A DNA stretch of 64,000 nt, taken from assembly GCA_965229335.1 (NCBI GenBank), contig OZ245874.1:1984001-2048000 (forward strand), in the 5' to 3' direction. Under the pieces are notes generated by a model. The model ran no database searches. It was not told the DNA's origin and saw nothing but the letters and a program-made list of their open reading frames with translations. Every line of letters starts with the position of its first letter. Position 1 is the first letter of the stretch. This stretch comes from JAFKFH01 sp017307375. GTDB lineage: Bacteria; Pseudomonadota; Alphaproteobacteria; Ferrovibrionales; Ferrovibrionaceae. Shown one piece after another: positions 17,635 to 26,016 of this stretch. The translations under genes were made by a program, and so were the position numbers.

Positions 17635-18867
17635 ATGCATGTCGTCGTGATCGGGGCCGGTCTGGTCGGCCTCTCCTCCGCCTTGTGGCTGGCGCGGTCC
17701 GGCCATCGCGTCACCGTCGTCGATCGCCGGCCGCCGGCACCGGGCGTGGCCTATGACCATGCCTGCTCCTACGGCAATGCCTGTTCGATCGCCCTGCATG
17801 CCTGCATACCCGTCGCAACGCCGGGGATCGCGCGCAAGGTGCCGGGCATGTTGCTCGATCCGCTCGGCCCGCTCGCGCTTCGCTGGGGCTACCTGCCGCA
17901 GCTGGCGCGCTGGCTATGGCATTTCGTGAAGGCATCCGACCCGGCCGAGGTCGAACGGATCGGCGGGGTGCTGGCCGAGCTGCTGGCCCAGGTCAAGGCA
18001 GGTTACGACCCGCTGGTCGAGGAAGCCGGGGCAGGCGATCTGTTCCGTCACCAAGGCTGCCTCTATCTCTACCGGTCGGCGGCGGAATTCGCCGCAGCGG
18101 AAGCGGAAATCGCCTTCCGCCGCCGACACGGCGTCCGGCTCACCGTGCTCGATGCCACGGCGATCCGCGCGCTCGAGCCCAATCTGGCACCGCTCTATCA
18201 TCGGGGCCTGATGTTCGACGACGCCTACAGCGTCGTGAGCCCGCATCGCCTCGCCCTGGCCTTCGCCGCCGCGATCGGTGCGCGCGGCGGCGACTTCGTC
18301 GCCGGCGAGGCGGTGCTGGGCCGCGACCTGACGGTTGTGATCGGCGGCACGGTGCTGCGGCCCGACCGGGTGGTGGTCGCCGGCGGGTCCTGGTCCAGGA
18401 CGCTCGCCGCGCAGATCGGCGACGACATCCTGCTCGATACCGAACGCGGCTATCACGTGATGTTTCCGGGACAGGGCGACATGCTGACCCGGCCGGTCTG
18501 CTATCCCGGCCATGGTTTCTACCTGACGCCGATGGCCGACGGCCTGCGCGCAGTGGGCACGGTCGAGCTGGGCGGGCTGCGGGCCGCGCCGGACTGGCGG
18601 CGCAGCGACGTGATCGCCGGCGCGGCGCGCCGGTTGCTGCCCGGCCTGGCCGAACCCGACGGCCGCTGGATGGGCTTCCGCCCGTCGATGCCGGATTCGC
18701 TGCCGGTGATCGGGGCCTCGCCCCGCGATGCCCGCGTCGTCTATGCCTTCGGCCACGGCCATATCGGGCTGACGCTGGCGGGCATCACCGGCCGGCTGGT
18801 CGGCCAGATCGTCGACGGGGCGACGCCGTCGATCGACCTGGCGCCGTTCCGGCCCGACCGATTCTAG
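17635..18867 (+). CDS. FAD-dependent D-amino-acid dehydrogenase (DadA)-like oxidoreductase
   Basis: A 410-residue flavoprotein of the DAO superfamily. The N-terminal dinucleotide motif VIGAGLVGLSSALWLA, the DadA-like NACSIALHACIPVATPG segment and the C-terminal FAD-contact region (FGHGHIGLTLAGITGRLV) are intact. The RGYHVMF and GTVEL stretches match the substrate-domain sheet of this family. It should deaminate a D-amino acid or another amine-type substrate and pass electrons to the respiratory chain. It follows the HxlR gene closely and converges on an RpiR gene, sharing CTAG at the stops. A link to the amine pathway at 19788-24514 is possible but rests only on proximity. Confidence 0.82.
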   Translation: MHVVVIGAGLVGLSSALWLARSGHRVTVVDRRPPAPGVAYDHACSYGNACSIALHACIPVATPGIARKVPGMLLDPLGPLALRWGYLPQLARWLWHFVKASDPAEVERIGGVLAELLAQVKAGYDPLVEEAGAGDLFRHQGCLYLYRSAAEFAAAEAEIAFRRRHGVRLTVLDATAIRALEPNLAPLYHRGLMFDDAYSVVSPHRLALAFAAAIGARGGDFVAGEAVLGRDLTVVIGGTVLRPDRVVVAGGSWSRTLAAQIGDDILLDTERGYHVMFPGQGDMLTRPVCYPGHGFYLTPMADGLRAVGTVELGGLRAAPDWRRSDVIAGAARRLLPGLAEPDGRWMGFRPSMPDSLPVIGASPRDARVVYAFGHGHIGLTLAGITGRLVGQIVDGATPSIDLAPFRPDRF

Positions 18868-19712
18868 GCCAACCCGCGCAGCCGCTCGACCTCTTCGATG
18901 CGGCCCTTGGCGCTGGGCCACAGGCGTTCGGTGACGGCGGCGACCAGCGCCTCGGTCAGGGCCAGCATCGCGACGGTCGAATCCCAGTTCGACGGCGCTT
19001 CGATCCGCGCCGACAGGACATGCCCGGCAACGCGCGAGACCGGCGACAGCCACTGGTCGGTGACCAGAACGATCGTGGCGCCGCGGCCTGCCGCCTCGGT
19101 CGCCAGGGTGACGATGTTTTCCTGATAGCGCCTGATGTCGAACACCACCAGCACGTCGCGGCGGCCGAGGTCGAGCAGGTGGTCGCGCCAGTGTTCGACC
19201 TGGCCGGCCAGATGGGCCACGCCCGGGCGCAGGATGCGCAAGTGGCTGGCCGCATAGCGCGCGATCGCATCGGTGAAGCGACCGCCGACCAGATGCAGCT
19301 TGCGCCGCGGATCGGCCAGCACGGCGGCCACCGCGTCGAATTCCTGGGGCGGCAGATGGGCGAAGGTGTCTGCGACATTGGCCACCATCGCCGCGGCGAA
19401 ACGTCCCAGCCGGTCCTGCGGCGGTGCCGACGTCTCGTGACTCGCCTTCATCAGCGGGGTCTTGAGCTGGGCTTCCAGTTCGTCGCGCAGCGCGCGCTGA
19501 AAGTCGGGATAGCTGGCGTGACCGAGCCGCGCGACGAAGCGCAGCACCGACGGGGCCGAGACGCCGGCGCGGGCGGCGAACTCGGCCACGGTCTCCAGCC
19601 CGGCCATCGGATAGTGGCTGAGCAGGGCGAGGCCGGCGCGCCGCTCGCTGGCGGTGAAGTCGCGGATGCCTTCGCGGATACGCTCGGCGATGGTCTGGTC
19701 GGGATTTCCCAT
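18864..19712 (-). CDS. MurR/RpiR-family transcriptional regulator
   Basis: A 282-residue regulator. The N-terminal RpiR helix-turn-helix (about residues 1-80) has AEFAARAGVSAPSVLRFVARLGH. The C-terminal SIS domain (about 125-255) contains LHLVGGRFTDAIARYAASHL and DVLVVFDIRRYQENIVTLATEA. SIS domains usually bind sugar phosphates, but many RpiR regulators in proteobacteria control amine or amino-acid catabolism. It is divergent from the operon beginning at 19788, and a perfect inverted repeat overlaps that operon's -10 box, so direct repression is likely. Confidence 0.88.
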   Translation of the reverse strand: MGNPDQTIAERIREGIRDFTASERRAGLALLSHYPMAGLETVAEFAARAGVSAPSVLRFVARLGHASYPDFQRALRDELEAQLKTPLMKASHETSAPPQDRLGRFAAAMVANVADTFAHLPPQEFDAVAAVLADPRRKLHLVGGRFTDAIARYAASHLRILRPGVAHLAGQVEHWRDHLLDLGRRDVLVVFDIRRYQENIVTLATEAAGRGATIVLVTDQWLSPVSRVAGHVLSARIEAPSNWDSTVAMLALTEALVAAVTERLWPSAKGRIEEVERLRGLA

Positions 19713-19732
19713 CTGAAATCAGTATTCCAGAA

Positions 19733-19763
19733 TTGACAGCATCTAGGTGGATCGTATGATCCA
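19733..19763 (+). promoter_or_regulatory. Sigma-70 promoter of the gamma-glutamylation operon with an overlapping operator
   Basis: TTGACA (19733-19738) and TATGAT (19755-19760) at 16-base spacing make the best sigma-70 promoter in the window; transcription would begin about 20 bases before the ATG at 19788. TGGATC-GTAT-GATCCA (19748-19763) is a perfect 6-bp inverted repeat covering the -10 box. ATTC-CA-GAAT (19724-19733) is a second short palindrome touching the -35 box. The divergent RpiR protein is the natural candidate to bind. Confidence 0.6.
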
Positions 19764-19787
19764 TTACAAGAAACGGCAAGGCGGGTC

Positions 19788-20528
19788 ATGGGCATCAGCG
19801 CGACGGAAGATCTGGTCACGGTCGAACGGCCCGACGGCGCCGGCCCGCTCGTGCTGGTCTGCGACCACGCCTCGAACGCGGTGCCCGCGGGCTTTGCCGC
19901 GCTGGATGTGCCGTCCGAGGTGATGGAGACCCATGTCGCCTGGGACCCCGGCGCCCTGCAGGTCGCCCAGCTGCTGGCGGCCGCCACCGATTCCCCGCTG
20001 GTCTATCCGCGTGCCACCCGCCTGCTGCTCGATTGCAACCGCACCCCGGACGCGCCGGGTTCGATCGTTGCGCGCAGCGAGGATACCGAGGTGCCGGGCA
20101 ATCGCGATCTCGCCCTGGAGGAGCGGCTGGCACGCGTCCGGCGGATCTACACGCCGTTCCATGCCGCGATCGACGCGGTGATCGACCGGCGGCTGGCGCG
20201 CCGGCAGCCGACCGCCGTCGTCGCTATCCATTCGTTCACGCCGGTCTATCACGGCAAGCCGCGACCCTGGGACGTCGGCGTCCTCCATGATCGCGACCGC
20301 GGGCTGGCCGACCTGCTGCTGCAACGCCTGCGGGCCGACGGCGATGTCGTCGTCGGCGACAACGAACCTTACGCGCCGCGCGACGGCGTCTATCATACGC
20401 TGGCCCGCCATGCCGAGGCCCGCGGCCTGCCGAGCGTGATGATCGAGATCCGGAACGACCGCCTGGCCGATCGGGCCGGGCAGGCTGGCTGGGGCGACCG
20501 CCTCGCCCGTCATCTGGTGCAAGCATAA
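19788..20528 (+). CDS. N-formylglutamate amidohydrolase (HutG) family protein
   Basis: A 246-residue putative zinc hydrolase. The family features are visible: VCDHASNAVP near residue 22, TRLLLDCNR near 80, and the VAIHSFTPVYHGKPRPWDVG segment near 145. Characterised members cleave N-formyl-L-glutamate, but no hut genes are present here. It opens an operon with a glutamine-synthetase-like ligase and two dehydrogenases. A more fitting role is hydrolysis of a gamma-glutamyl or N-acylated glutamate intermediate, releasing glutamate. That role is inferred from context. Confidence 0.82.
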   Translation: MGISATEDLVTVERPDGAGPLVLVCDHASNAVPAGFAALDVPSEVMETHVAWDPGALQVAQLLAAATDSPLVYPRATRLLLDCNRTPDAPGSIVARSEDTEVPGNRDLALEERLARVRRIYTPFHAAIDAVIDRRLARRQPTAVVAIHSFTPVYHGKPRPWDVGVLHDRDRGLADLLLQRLRADGDVVVGDNEPYAPRDGVYHTLARHAEARGLPSVMIEIRNDRLADRAGQAGWGDRLARHLVQA

Positions 20529-20556
20529 GCCAACGATCGAACAGACTGGGAGCGTC

Positions 20557-21927
20557 ATGTCTGGACTTCTGACCCTCGATACCCTGCGCAAGGCCGTGGC
20601 CGGCGGCGAGATCGACACCGTCGTCGTCGCGCTGGTCGACATGGCCGGCCAGCTGATCGGCAAGCGCTTCCACGCGCAGTTCTTCGTCGATTCCGCCCAT
20701 GCCGAGACCCATGCCTGCAACTACCTGCTGGCCAATGACATCGACATGGAGCCGGTGCCGGGCTATGCGGCGGCGAGCTGGTCGCAGGGCTATGGCGACT
20801 TCGTGCTGAAGCCCGACATGGCGACGCTGCGCCTGCTGCCCTGGGCGCCGGGCACGGCGCTGGTGCTGGCCGACGTCCTCGACCATCACCATCACGAGGA
20901 CGTGCCGCACAGCCCGCGCGCGATCCTCAAGCGCCAGATCAAGCGGCTGGCCGAGAAGAAGATGACCGCCTTCTTCGCCTCCGAGCTTGAATTCTACCTG
21001 TTCGACGAAAGCTTCGAGGCGATCCACAACAAGGGTTATCGCGACCCGAAGACGGCGGCCTACTACATCGAGGATTACCACATCTTCCAGACCGCCAAGG
21101 AAGAGCCGGTCATGCGGGCGATCCGCAACGGCCTGCAGGGGGCGGGCATCCCGGTCGAGAATTCCAAGGGCGAATGGGGGCCGGGCCAGGCCGAGATCAA
21201 CGTGCGCTATGCCGAGGCGCTCGAGATGGCCGACCGCCATGCCCTGATCAAGCAGGCGATCAAGGAGATCGCCTACGCCCAGGGCAAGGCCGTCACCTTC
21301 ATGGCGAAGTGGCGCTACGACCTGGCCGGTTCGTCGAGCCACGTGCACGGCTCGCTGTGGGATGCGGCGGGCAAGAAGCCGCTGTTCTTCGACCCGAAGG
21401 CCGAGCACGGCATGTCGACCCTGATGCGCCAGTACATGGCCGGGCAGCTGGCCTATGCCCGCGACATCACCTATTTCCTGGCGCCGTTCATCAATTCCTA
21501 CAAGCGCTTCCAGGTCGGCACCTTCGCGCCGACCCGCGCCGTCTGGTCGAACGACAACCGCACGGCCGGCTTCCGCCTCTGCGGCGAGAATTCCAAGGCG
21601 ATCCGGGTCGAATGCCGTATCGGTGGCGCCGATCTCAATCCCTATCTCGCCTTTGCCGCGCTGATCGCCGCGGGCCTTGCCGGCATCGAGCAGAAGCTGG
21701 AGCTGGAGGCGCCGTTCGTCGGCGACGCCTATGCCGGCGCCAAGCTGCGCGAGATCCCCAAGACCCTGCGCGAGGCGACCGAGACCCTGCGCAAGTCGAA
21801 GATGCTGCGCGCCGCTTTCGGTGACCAGGTGGTCGAGCACTACCTGCATGCGGCCGAGTGGGAGCAGTTCGAATACGATCGTCGCATCACCGATTGGGAG
21901 CTGAAGCGCGGCTTTGAGCGCTCCTGA
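20557..21927 (+). CDS. Glutamine synthetase family ligase (gamma-glutamyl-amide synthetase type)
   Basis: A 456-residue enzyme with both glutamine-synthetase domains: a beta-grasp N-terminus and a catalytic domain with FFASELEFYLFDE, GQAEINVRYAEALEMADRH, SSSHVHGSLWD and the arginine loop SNDNRTAGFR. The adenylylation tyrosine loop of ordinary GlnA is not evident, and the sequence pattern fits the GlnT/PuuA-like group that ligates glutamate to amines such as putrescine, ethanolamine or alkylamines at the cost of ATP. The neighbouring aldehyde and alcohol dehydrogenases favour an amino alcohol or diamine as acceptor. Central nitrogen assimilation is unlikely given the operon. Confidence 0.88.
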   Translation: MSGLLTLDTLRKAVAGGEIDTVVVALVDMAGQLIGKRFHAQFFVDSAHAETHACNYLLANDIDMEPVPGYAAASWSQGYGDFVLKPDMATLRLLPWAPGTALVLADVLDHHHHEDVPHSPRAILKRQIKRLAEKKMTAFFASELEFYLFDESFEAIHNKGYRDPKTAAYYIEDYHIFQTAKEEPVMRAIRNGLQGAGIPVENSKGEWGPGQAEINVRYAEALEMADRHALIKQAIKEIAYAQGKAVTFMAKWRYDLAGSSSHVHGSLWDAAGKKPLFFDPKAEHGMSTLMRQYMAGQLAYARDITYFLAPFINSYKRFQVGTFAPTRAVWSNDNRTAGFRLCGENSKAIRVECRIGGADLNPYLAFAALIAAGLAGIEQKLELEAPFVGDAYAGAKLREIPKTLREATETLRKSKMLRAAFGDQVVEHYLHAAEWEQFEYDRRITDWELKRGFERS

Positions 21928-21953
21928 CCTGACAGCCGGAGAGAGTATGGACC

Positions 21954-23345
21954 ATGAGTGACGTGATCCGCTGCGTATCGCCCGTCGACGGGCGCGTCTA
22001 TGCCGAGCGCCCGGCCGCCACCGACCAGGCCATTGCCGATGCCCTGGCACGCGCCCGCATCGCCCAGAAGGCCTGGGCCCGGGTGCCGGTGTCCGAGCGG
22101 GCGAAGATCTGTTCGGCCGCGGTCGACGCGATGCTCGCCATGAAGGACGAGATCGTGCCCGAACTGGCCTGGCAGATGGGCCGTCCGATCCGCTATGGCG
22201 CCGGCGAACTGCGCGGCTTCGAGGAGCGCGCCCGCTACATGATCGCCATCGCCGAAAAGGCGCTGGCCCCGATCGAGCCCGATCCGAAGGACAAGTTCCG
22301 CCGCTGGATCGCGCGCGCCCCGCTCGGCCTGCTGCTCGTCGTCGCGCCGTGGAACTATCCCTATCTGACCGCGGTCAATTCGGTGATTCCGGCGCTGATG
22401 GCCGGCAATGCGGTGATCCTGAAGCATGCCGCCCAGACGCTGCTGGTGGGCGAGCGCTTCCAGATGGCGCTGGATCGCGCCGGCCTGCCCGCCGGCCTGT
22501 TCCAGACCCTGATGCTGACCCACGCCCAGACCGCGAAGATCATCTCGACCCGCCAGGTCGACCAGGTGAACTTCACCGGCTCGGTCGCCGGCGGCAAGGC
22601 GATGGAGGCGGCGGCGGCCGGCACCTTCATCGGCCTCGGCCTCGAACTCGGCGGCAAGGACCCTGCCTATGTCCGTGCCGATGCGGATCTTGCCCAGGCG
22701 GTCGAGAATCTGGTCGACGGCGCCTTCTTCAACTCTGGCCAGTCCTGCTGCGGCATCGAGCGGATCTATGTGCATGAGTCGCTCTACGAGCGGTTCGTCG
22801 AGGGCGCGGTCGAGCTGACCAGGACCTACGTGCTCGGCGATCCGCTGCAGGAGGCGACGACCTTGGGGCCGATGGTCAAGGCCGATGCCGCAGCCTTCGT
22901 GCGCGGCCAGGTGGCCGATGCCGTCAAGGCCGGCGCCCGCGCGCTGATCGACCCGCAGGCCTTTGCCGCCGATCGCGACGGCAGCCCGTACATGGCGCCG
23001 CAGATCGTCGTCGGCGTCGACCATACGATGTCGCTGATGACCGAGGAATCGTTCGGCCCGGTGGTCGGTGTCATGAAGGTCGCGTCCGACGAGGAGGCGA
23101 TCGGCCTGATGAACGACAGCGCCTATGGGCTGACCGCCTCGATCTGGACGGCCGATGCCGACGCCGCCGCGGCGATCGGGGCCGAAATCGAGACCGGCAC
23201 GGTGTTCATGAACCGCTGCGACTATCTCGACCCGGCCCTGGCCTGGACCGGCGTCAAGGATACCGGCCGCGGCGCCACGCTGAGCCCGATCGGCTACGAG
23301 ACGCTGACCCGGCCGAAGTCCTATCATCTCCGTACGAGCTTCTGA
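21954..23345 (+). CDS. NAD(P)-dependent aldehyde dehydrogenase
   Basis: A 463-residue ALDH-superfamily enzyme. It has the NAD(P) site around APWNYPYLTAVN, a GSVAGG glycine motif, the general base Glu231 in LELGGKDP and the catalytic cysteine, most likely Cys265, in NSGQSCCGIER. It should oxidise an aldehyde to an acid. In this operon the natural substrate is the aldehyde of a gamma-glutamylated amine, as with PuuC in putrescine breakdown. The start follows the ligase by 26 bases. Confidence 0.92.
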   Translation: MSDVIRCVSPVDGRVYAERPAATDQAIADALARARIAQKAWARVPVSERAKICSAAVDAMLAMKDEIVPELAWQMGRPIRYGAGELRGFEERARYMIAIAEKALAPIEPDPKDKFRRWIARAPLGLLLVVAPWNYPYLTAVNSVIPALMAGNAVILKHAAQTLLVGERFQMALDRAGLPAGLFQTLMLTHAQTAKIISTRQVDQVNFTGSVAGGKAMEAAAAGTFIGLGLELGGKDPAYVRADADLAQAVENLVDGAFFNSGQSCCGIERIYVHESLYERFVEGAVELTRTYVLGDPLQEATTLGPMVKADAAAFVRGQVADAVKAGARALIDPQAFAADRDGSPYMAPQIVVGVDHTMSLMTEESFGPVVGVMKVASDEEAIGLMNDSAYGLTASIWTADADAAAAIGAEIETGTVFMNRCDYLDPALAWTGVKDTGRGATLSPIGYETLTRPKSYHLRTSF

Positions 23346-23353
23346 GAGAAACC

Positions 23354-24514
23354 GTGATGACGCTGACCGCCAACTGGAACTACCCGACCTCGGTGCGCTT
23401 CGGGCAGGGCCGGATCGCCGAACTGCCGCAGGCTTGCCAGGCCGTGGGCATGCAGCGCCCCCTCATCGTCACCGATCCCGGCCTGTCGGCCCTGCCGATG
23501 ATTGCCGAGGCGGTCGCCGCCTGCAAGGCGGCGGGCCTCGGGGTCGGGCTGTTCGACCAGGTCAAGCCGAACCCGGTGGCCAGGAATGTCGAGGACGGCG
23601 TCGCGGCCTTCCGCGCCGGCAAGCATGACGGCGTCATCGCCTTCGGCGGCGGCTCGGCGCTCGATTGCGGCAAGGTCATCGCCTTCATGTCCGGCCAGAC
23701 CCGGCCGATGTGGGATTTCGAGGATATCGGGGACTGGTGGACCCGCGCCGACGAAGCCGGGATCGCCCCGATCATCGCGGTGCCGACGACCTCGGGCACC
23801 GGCTCGGAAGTCGGCCGCGCCGGCGTCATCACCAATGAAGAGACGCACACCAAGAAGGTGATCTTCCACCCGAAGATCCTGCCGCGGATCGTGATCTGCG
23901 ATCCGGTGCTGACCGTCGGCCTGCCGCCGAAGATCACCGCCGCGACCGGCATCGACGCGCTGTCCCATTGCCTGGAAGCCTATTGCGCACCGGGCTTCCA
24001 CCCGCTGGCCGACGGCATCGGGGCCGAGGGCGTCCGGCTGGTCAAGGAATATCTGCCGCGCGCGGTGGCCGACGGCCGGGACATCGAGGCCCGTGCCCAG
24101 ATGATGGCCGCCGCGGCGATGGGCGCGACCGCGTTCCAGAAGGGGCTGGGCGCGATGCACTCGCTGGCCCATCCGATCGGCGCGCTGTACGACACCCATC
24201 ACGGCATGACCAACGGCGTCGTGATGCCCTACGTGCTGGTCTTCAACCGGTCGGCGATCGAGGAGCGGATCGCGCGGCTGGCCGCCTATATCGGCCTGGC
24301 GCCGTCGTTCGACGCGTTCCTGGCCTGGATCCTCGACCTGCGCAAGACTGTCGGCGTGCCGCATACGCTCGATGGCATCAACGTCGGCGGCGAGAAGGCC
24401 GAGCTGATCGCCGAGATGGCCGAGGTCGACCCGACCGCCGGCGGCAATCCGATCAAGCTGACCCGGGAAGGCGCCCGCCAGATCTTCGACGCGGCCCTCG
24501 CCGGCCGCGTCTGA
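23354..24514 (+). CDS. Iron-containing alcohol dehydrogenase
   Basis: A 386-residue group III alcohol dehydrogenase. The NAD-binding glycine motif (AFGGGSALDCGKV near residue 96) and the metal site are visible: the Asp in ATGIDALSHCLEAY, the His in the same stretch, and the paired histidines of SLAHPIGALYDTHHGMTNG. It interconverts an alcohol and an aldehyde using Fe2+ and NAD(H). Together with the upstream ALDH it would take an alcohol to an acid, which argues for an amino-alcohol substrate in the gamma-glutamylation operon. It is the last gene of the run and is followed by a hairpin. Confidence 0.92.
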   Translation: MMTLTANWNYPTSVRFGQGRIAELPQACQAVGMQRPLIVTDPGLSALPMIAEAVAACKAAGLGVGLFDQVKPNPVARNVEDGVAAFRAGKHDGVIAFGGGSALDCGKVIAFMSGQTRPMWDFEDIGDWWTRADEAGIAPIIAVPTTSGTGSEVGRAGVITNEETHTKKVIFHPKILPRIVICDPVLTVGLPPKITAATGIDALSHCLEAYCAPGFHPLADGIGAEGVRLVKEYLPRAVADGRDIEARAQMMAAAAMGATAFQKGLGAMHSLAHPIGALYDTHHGMTNGVVMPYVLVFNRSAIEERIARLAAYIGLAPSFDAFLAWILDLRKTVGVPHTLDGINVGGEKAELIAEMAEVDPTAGGNPIKLTREGARQIFDAALAGRV

Positions 24515-24543
24515 TCCCCACGTTTCTGACGGGCTTGCGAAAG

Positions 24544-24571
24544 GGGCCGGGCGGCGTATGCTGCCCGGCCC
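24544..24571 (+). terminator. GC-rich hairpin after the alcohol dehydrogenase gene
   Basis: GGGCCGGGC (24544-24552) pairs perfectly with GCCCGGCCC (24563-24571) around a 10-base loop, 30 bases past the stop codon. The following bases (TTGCCGTTTC) are only weakly T-rich. It is the likely end of the gamma-glutamylation operon. Confidence 0.5.
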
Positions 24572-24593
24572 TTGCCGTTTCAGGAGCCCTTCG

Positions 24594-25556
24594 ATGCATG
24601 AAGCCTCGCTCGACCGCTGGACCCCCGACCACGATTTCGGACAGGATCACGCCCGGCCGGCCGAGCGCGGGGTACTGATCGTCACCCTGGTCACCGCCGC
24701 GACGATGGTGGCCGAACTGGTCGCCGGCCATGTCTTCGGCTCGCTGGCCTTGTTCGCGGACGGGCTGCACATGGCTTCGCACGCCGCGGCGCTGGGCATT
24801 GCTCTGTTCGCCTATCGTTTTGCCCGGCGTCATGCCCGGGACCGGCGGTTTTCCTTCGGCACCGGCAAGGTCAATGCCCTCGCCGGCTTCGGCAGTGCCA
24901 TCCTGCTGGCCTGCACCGCCGCCGCCATGGCCTGGGAGGCGGTCGGACGCCTGAACCACCCGGTCACAATCGCCTATGGCGAGGCGATCGTGGTGGCCGC
25001 CATCGGCCTGGCCGTCAATCTGGCCAGCGCCCTGCTGCTGCATCACGGGCATGACCACCACGATCATCACCACCATGATCATGCCCATGACCACGACGAT
25101 CATGATCATCACCACCATCATCACGAAGACCACAATCTGCGGGCGGCCTATTTGCATGTGATCGCCGATGCCGCGACCTCGGTGCTAGCCATCGCGGCGC
25201 TGGCCGGGGCGTGGGAGACGGGCGCCACCTGGCTCGACCCCGCCATGGCGCTGGTCGGCGCGGTGCTGGTGGCACGCTGGTCGTGGGGACTGATCCGCAA
25301 CTCGGCCGAAATCCTGCTGGACCGCGAGGCGCCGGCAGCGCTGCGCGAGGCGGTGAGGGACGCGGTCGAGGCCGACGGCGATACCCGCGTCACCGACCTG
25401 CATCTGTGGTCGGTCGGCCCCGGCGTTTACACCCTGGTCCTGTCTGTGATCGCCCACCGCCCGCTGCAGCCCGACGAGTACAAGGCCCTGCTGCCACGCG
25501 ACATCAACATCGACCACCCGATCATCGAAGTCCGCGTCTGCGCCGGCGCGCACTGA
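24594..25556 (+). CDS. dmeF: CDF-family Co2+/Ni2+ efflux transporter with a His-rich cytoplasmic loop
   Basis: A 320-residue cation diffusion facilitator. The first half gives four membrane segments with the DmeF/ZitB-like metal site FADGLHMASHAAALG near residue 55; two more segments contain HVIADAATS near 187. Between them lies a loop of 31 residues with 20 histidines (25041-25133). The C-terminal domain (about 235-320) is the cytoplasmic ferredoxin-like dimer module. The N-terminal pattern HEASLDRWTPDHDF is characteristic of DmeF. CAGGAG supports ATG 24594. It is expected to export Co2+ or Ni2+ in exchange for protons. No regulator is adjacent. Confidence 0.88.
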   Translation: MHEASLDRWTPDHDFGQDHARPAERGVLIVTLVTAATMVAELVAGHVFGSLALFADGLHMASHAAALGIALFAYRFARRHARDRRFSFGTGKVNALAGFGSAILLACTAAAMAWEAVGRLNHPVTIAYGEAIVVAAIGLAVNLASALLLHHGHDHHDHHHHDHAHDHDDHDHHHHHHEDHNLRAAYLHVIADAATSVLAIAALAGAWETGATWLDPAMALVGAVLVARWSWGLIRNSAEILLDREAPAALREAVRDAVEADGDTRVTDLHLWSVGPGVYTLVLSVIAHRPLQPDEYKALLPRDINIDHPIIEVRVCAGAH

Positions 25557-25561
25557 AAAAA

Positions 25562-25600
25562 AGTCCCGATCGCCGCCGTCGCGACCCCGATCGCGGCAGC
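25562..25600 (+). promoter_or_regulatory. Tandem CCCGATCGC repeat in front of the ABC operon; candidate AraC-type operator
   Basis: CCCGATCGC occurs at 25565-25573 and again at 25586-25594, a 21-base period (two helical turns). The same layout, aligned without gaps and identical at 28 of 39 positions, lies at 30601-30639 in front of the MFS/receptor operon. Two direct repeats on one face of the helix are the usual binding form for AraC-type activators, and one such gene (29504-30532) lies between the two operons. Confidence 0.5.
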
Positions 25601-25632
25601 AGCGATCCGCCCTGGGCGGCCAAGGTCGGGGC

Positions 25633-26016
25633 ATGTCAGACCAACTTTTCGATACCTCTGCCTGGCCCGTGGTGCGCGGCCAGTACCCGGCCGCCAGCCT
25701 GCCAGACCGGATGACCCGCTGGCTGGGCGGATTCGACGTGCTGCTGATGCGCGCCGCCCCCTTCGCCCTGGTCGTGACCTTGCCCGACGGTGTCGAATCC
25801 GAGGAAATCCCGGAGGACCGCCGCATCGCCGCGCTGTGGTTCAGAGAGCGGCGCGGGGCGCTGGGGCAGTACTGCAAGGCGCTGATCTATATCGTCGCCG
25901 ATGTGGAGAAGCGCGCCGCGATGGCCGCGCAGATGGAAAAATTCCCACTGCCTGTCCGCCTCGCCGCGGACGACGCCTCGGCGATGGCGGAGGCGCGGGC
26001 ACTGGCCGATGGCTGA
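25633..26016 (+). CDS. Small protein of unknown function, first gene of the metallophore ABC operon
   Basis: A 127-residue soluble protein with no signal peptide and no membrane segment. I do not recognise the family. The sequence alternates strands and helices (FDVLLMRAAPFALVVTL; then RRIAALWFRERR; then ALIYIVADVEKRAAMAAQM), the rhythm of a STAS- or SpoIIAA-like alpha/beta domain. This is only an impression. Its stop overlaps the start of the first half-ABC gene by eight bases, so it is translationally coupled to it. It is preceded by the shared tandem-repeat element. A cytosolic role in metallophore import or processing is likely from position alone. Confidence 0.7.
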   Translation: MSDQLFDTSAWPVVRGQYPAASLPDRMTRWLGGFDVLLMRAAPFALVVTLPDGVESEEIPEDRRIAALWFRERRGALGQYCKALIYIVADVEKRAAMAAQMEKFPLPVRLAADDASAMAEARALADG

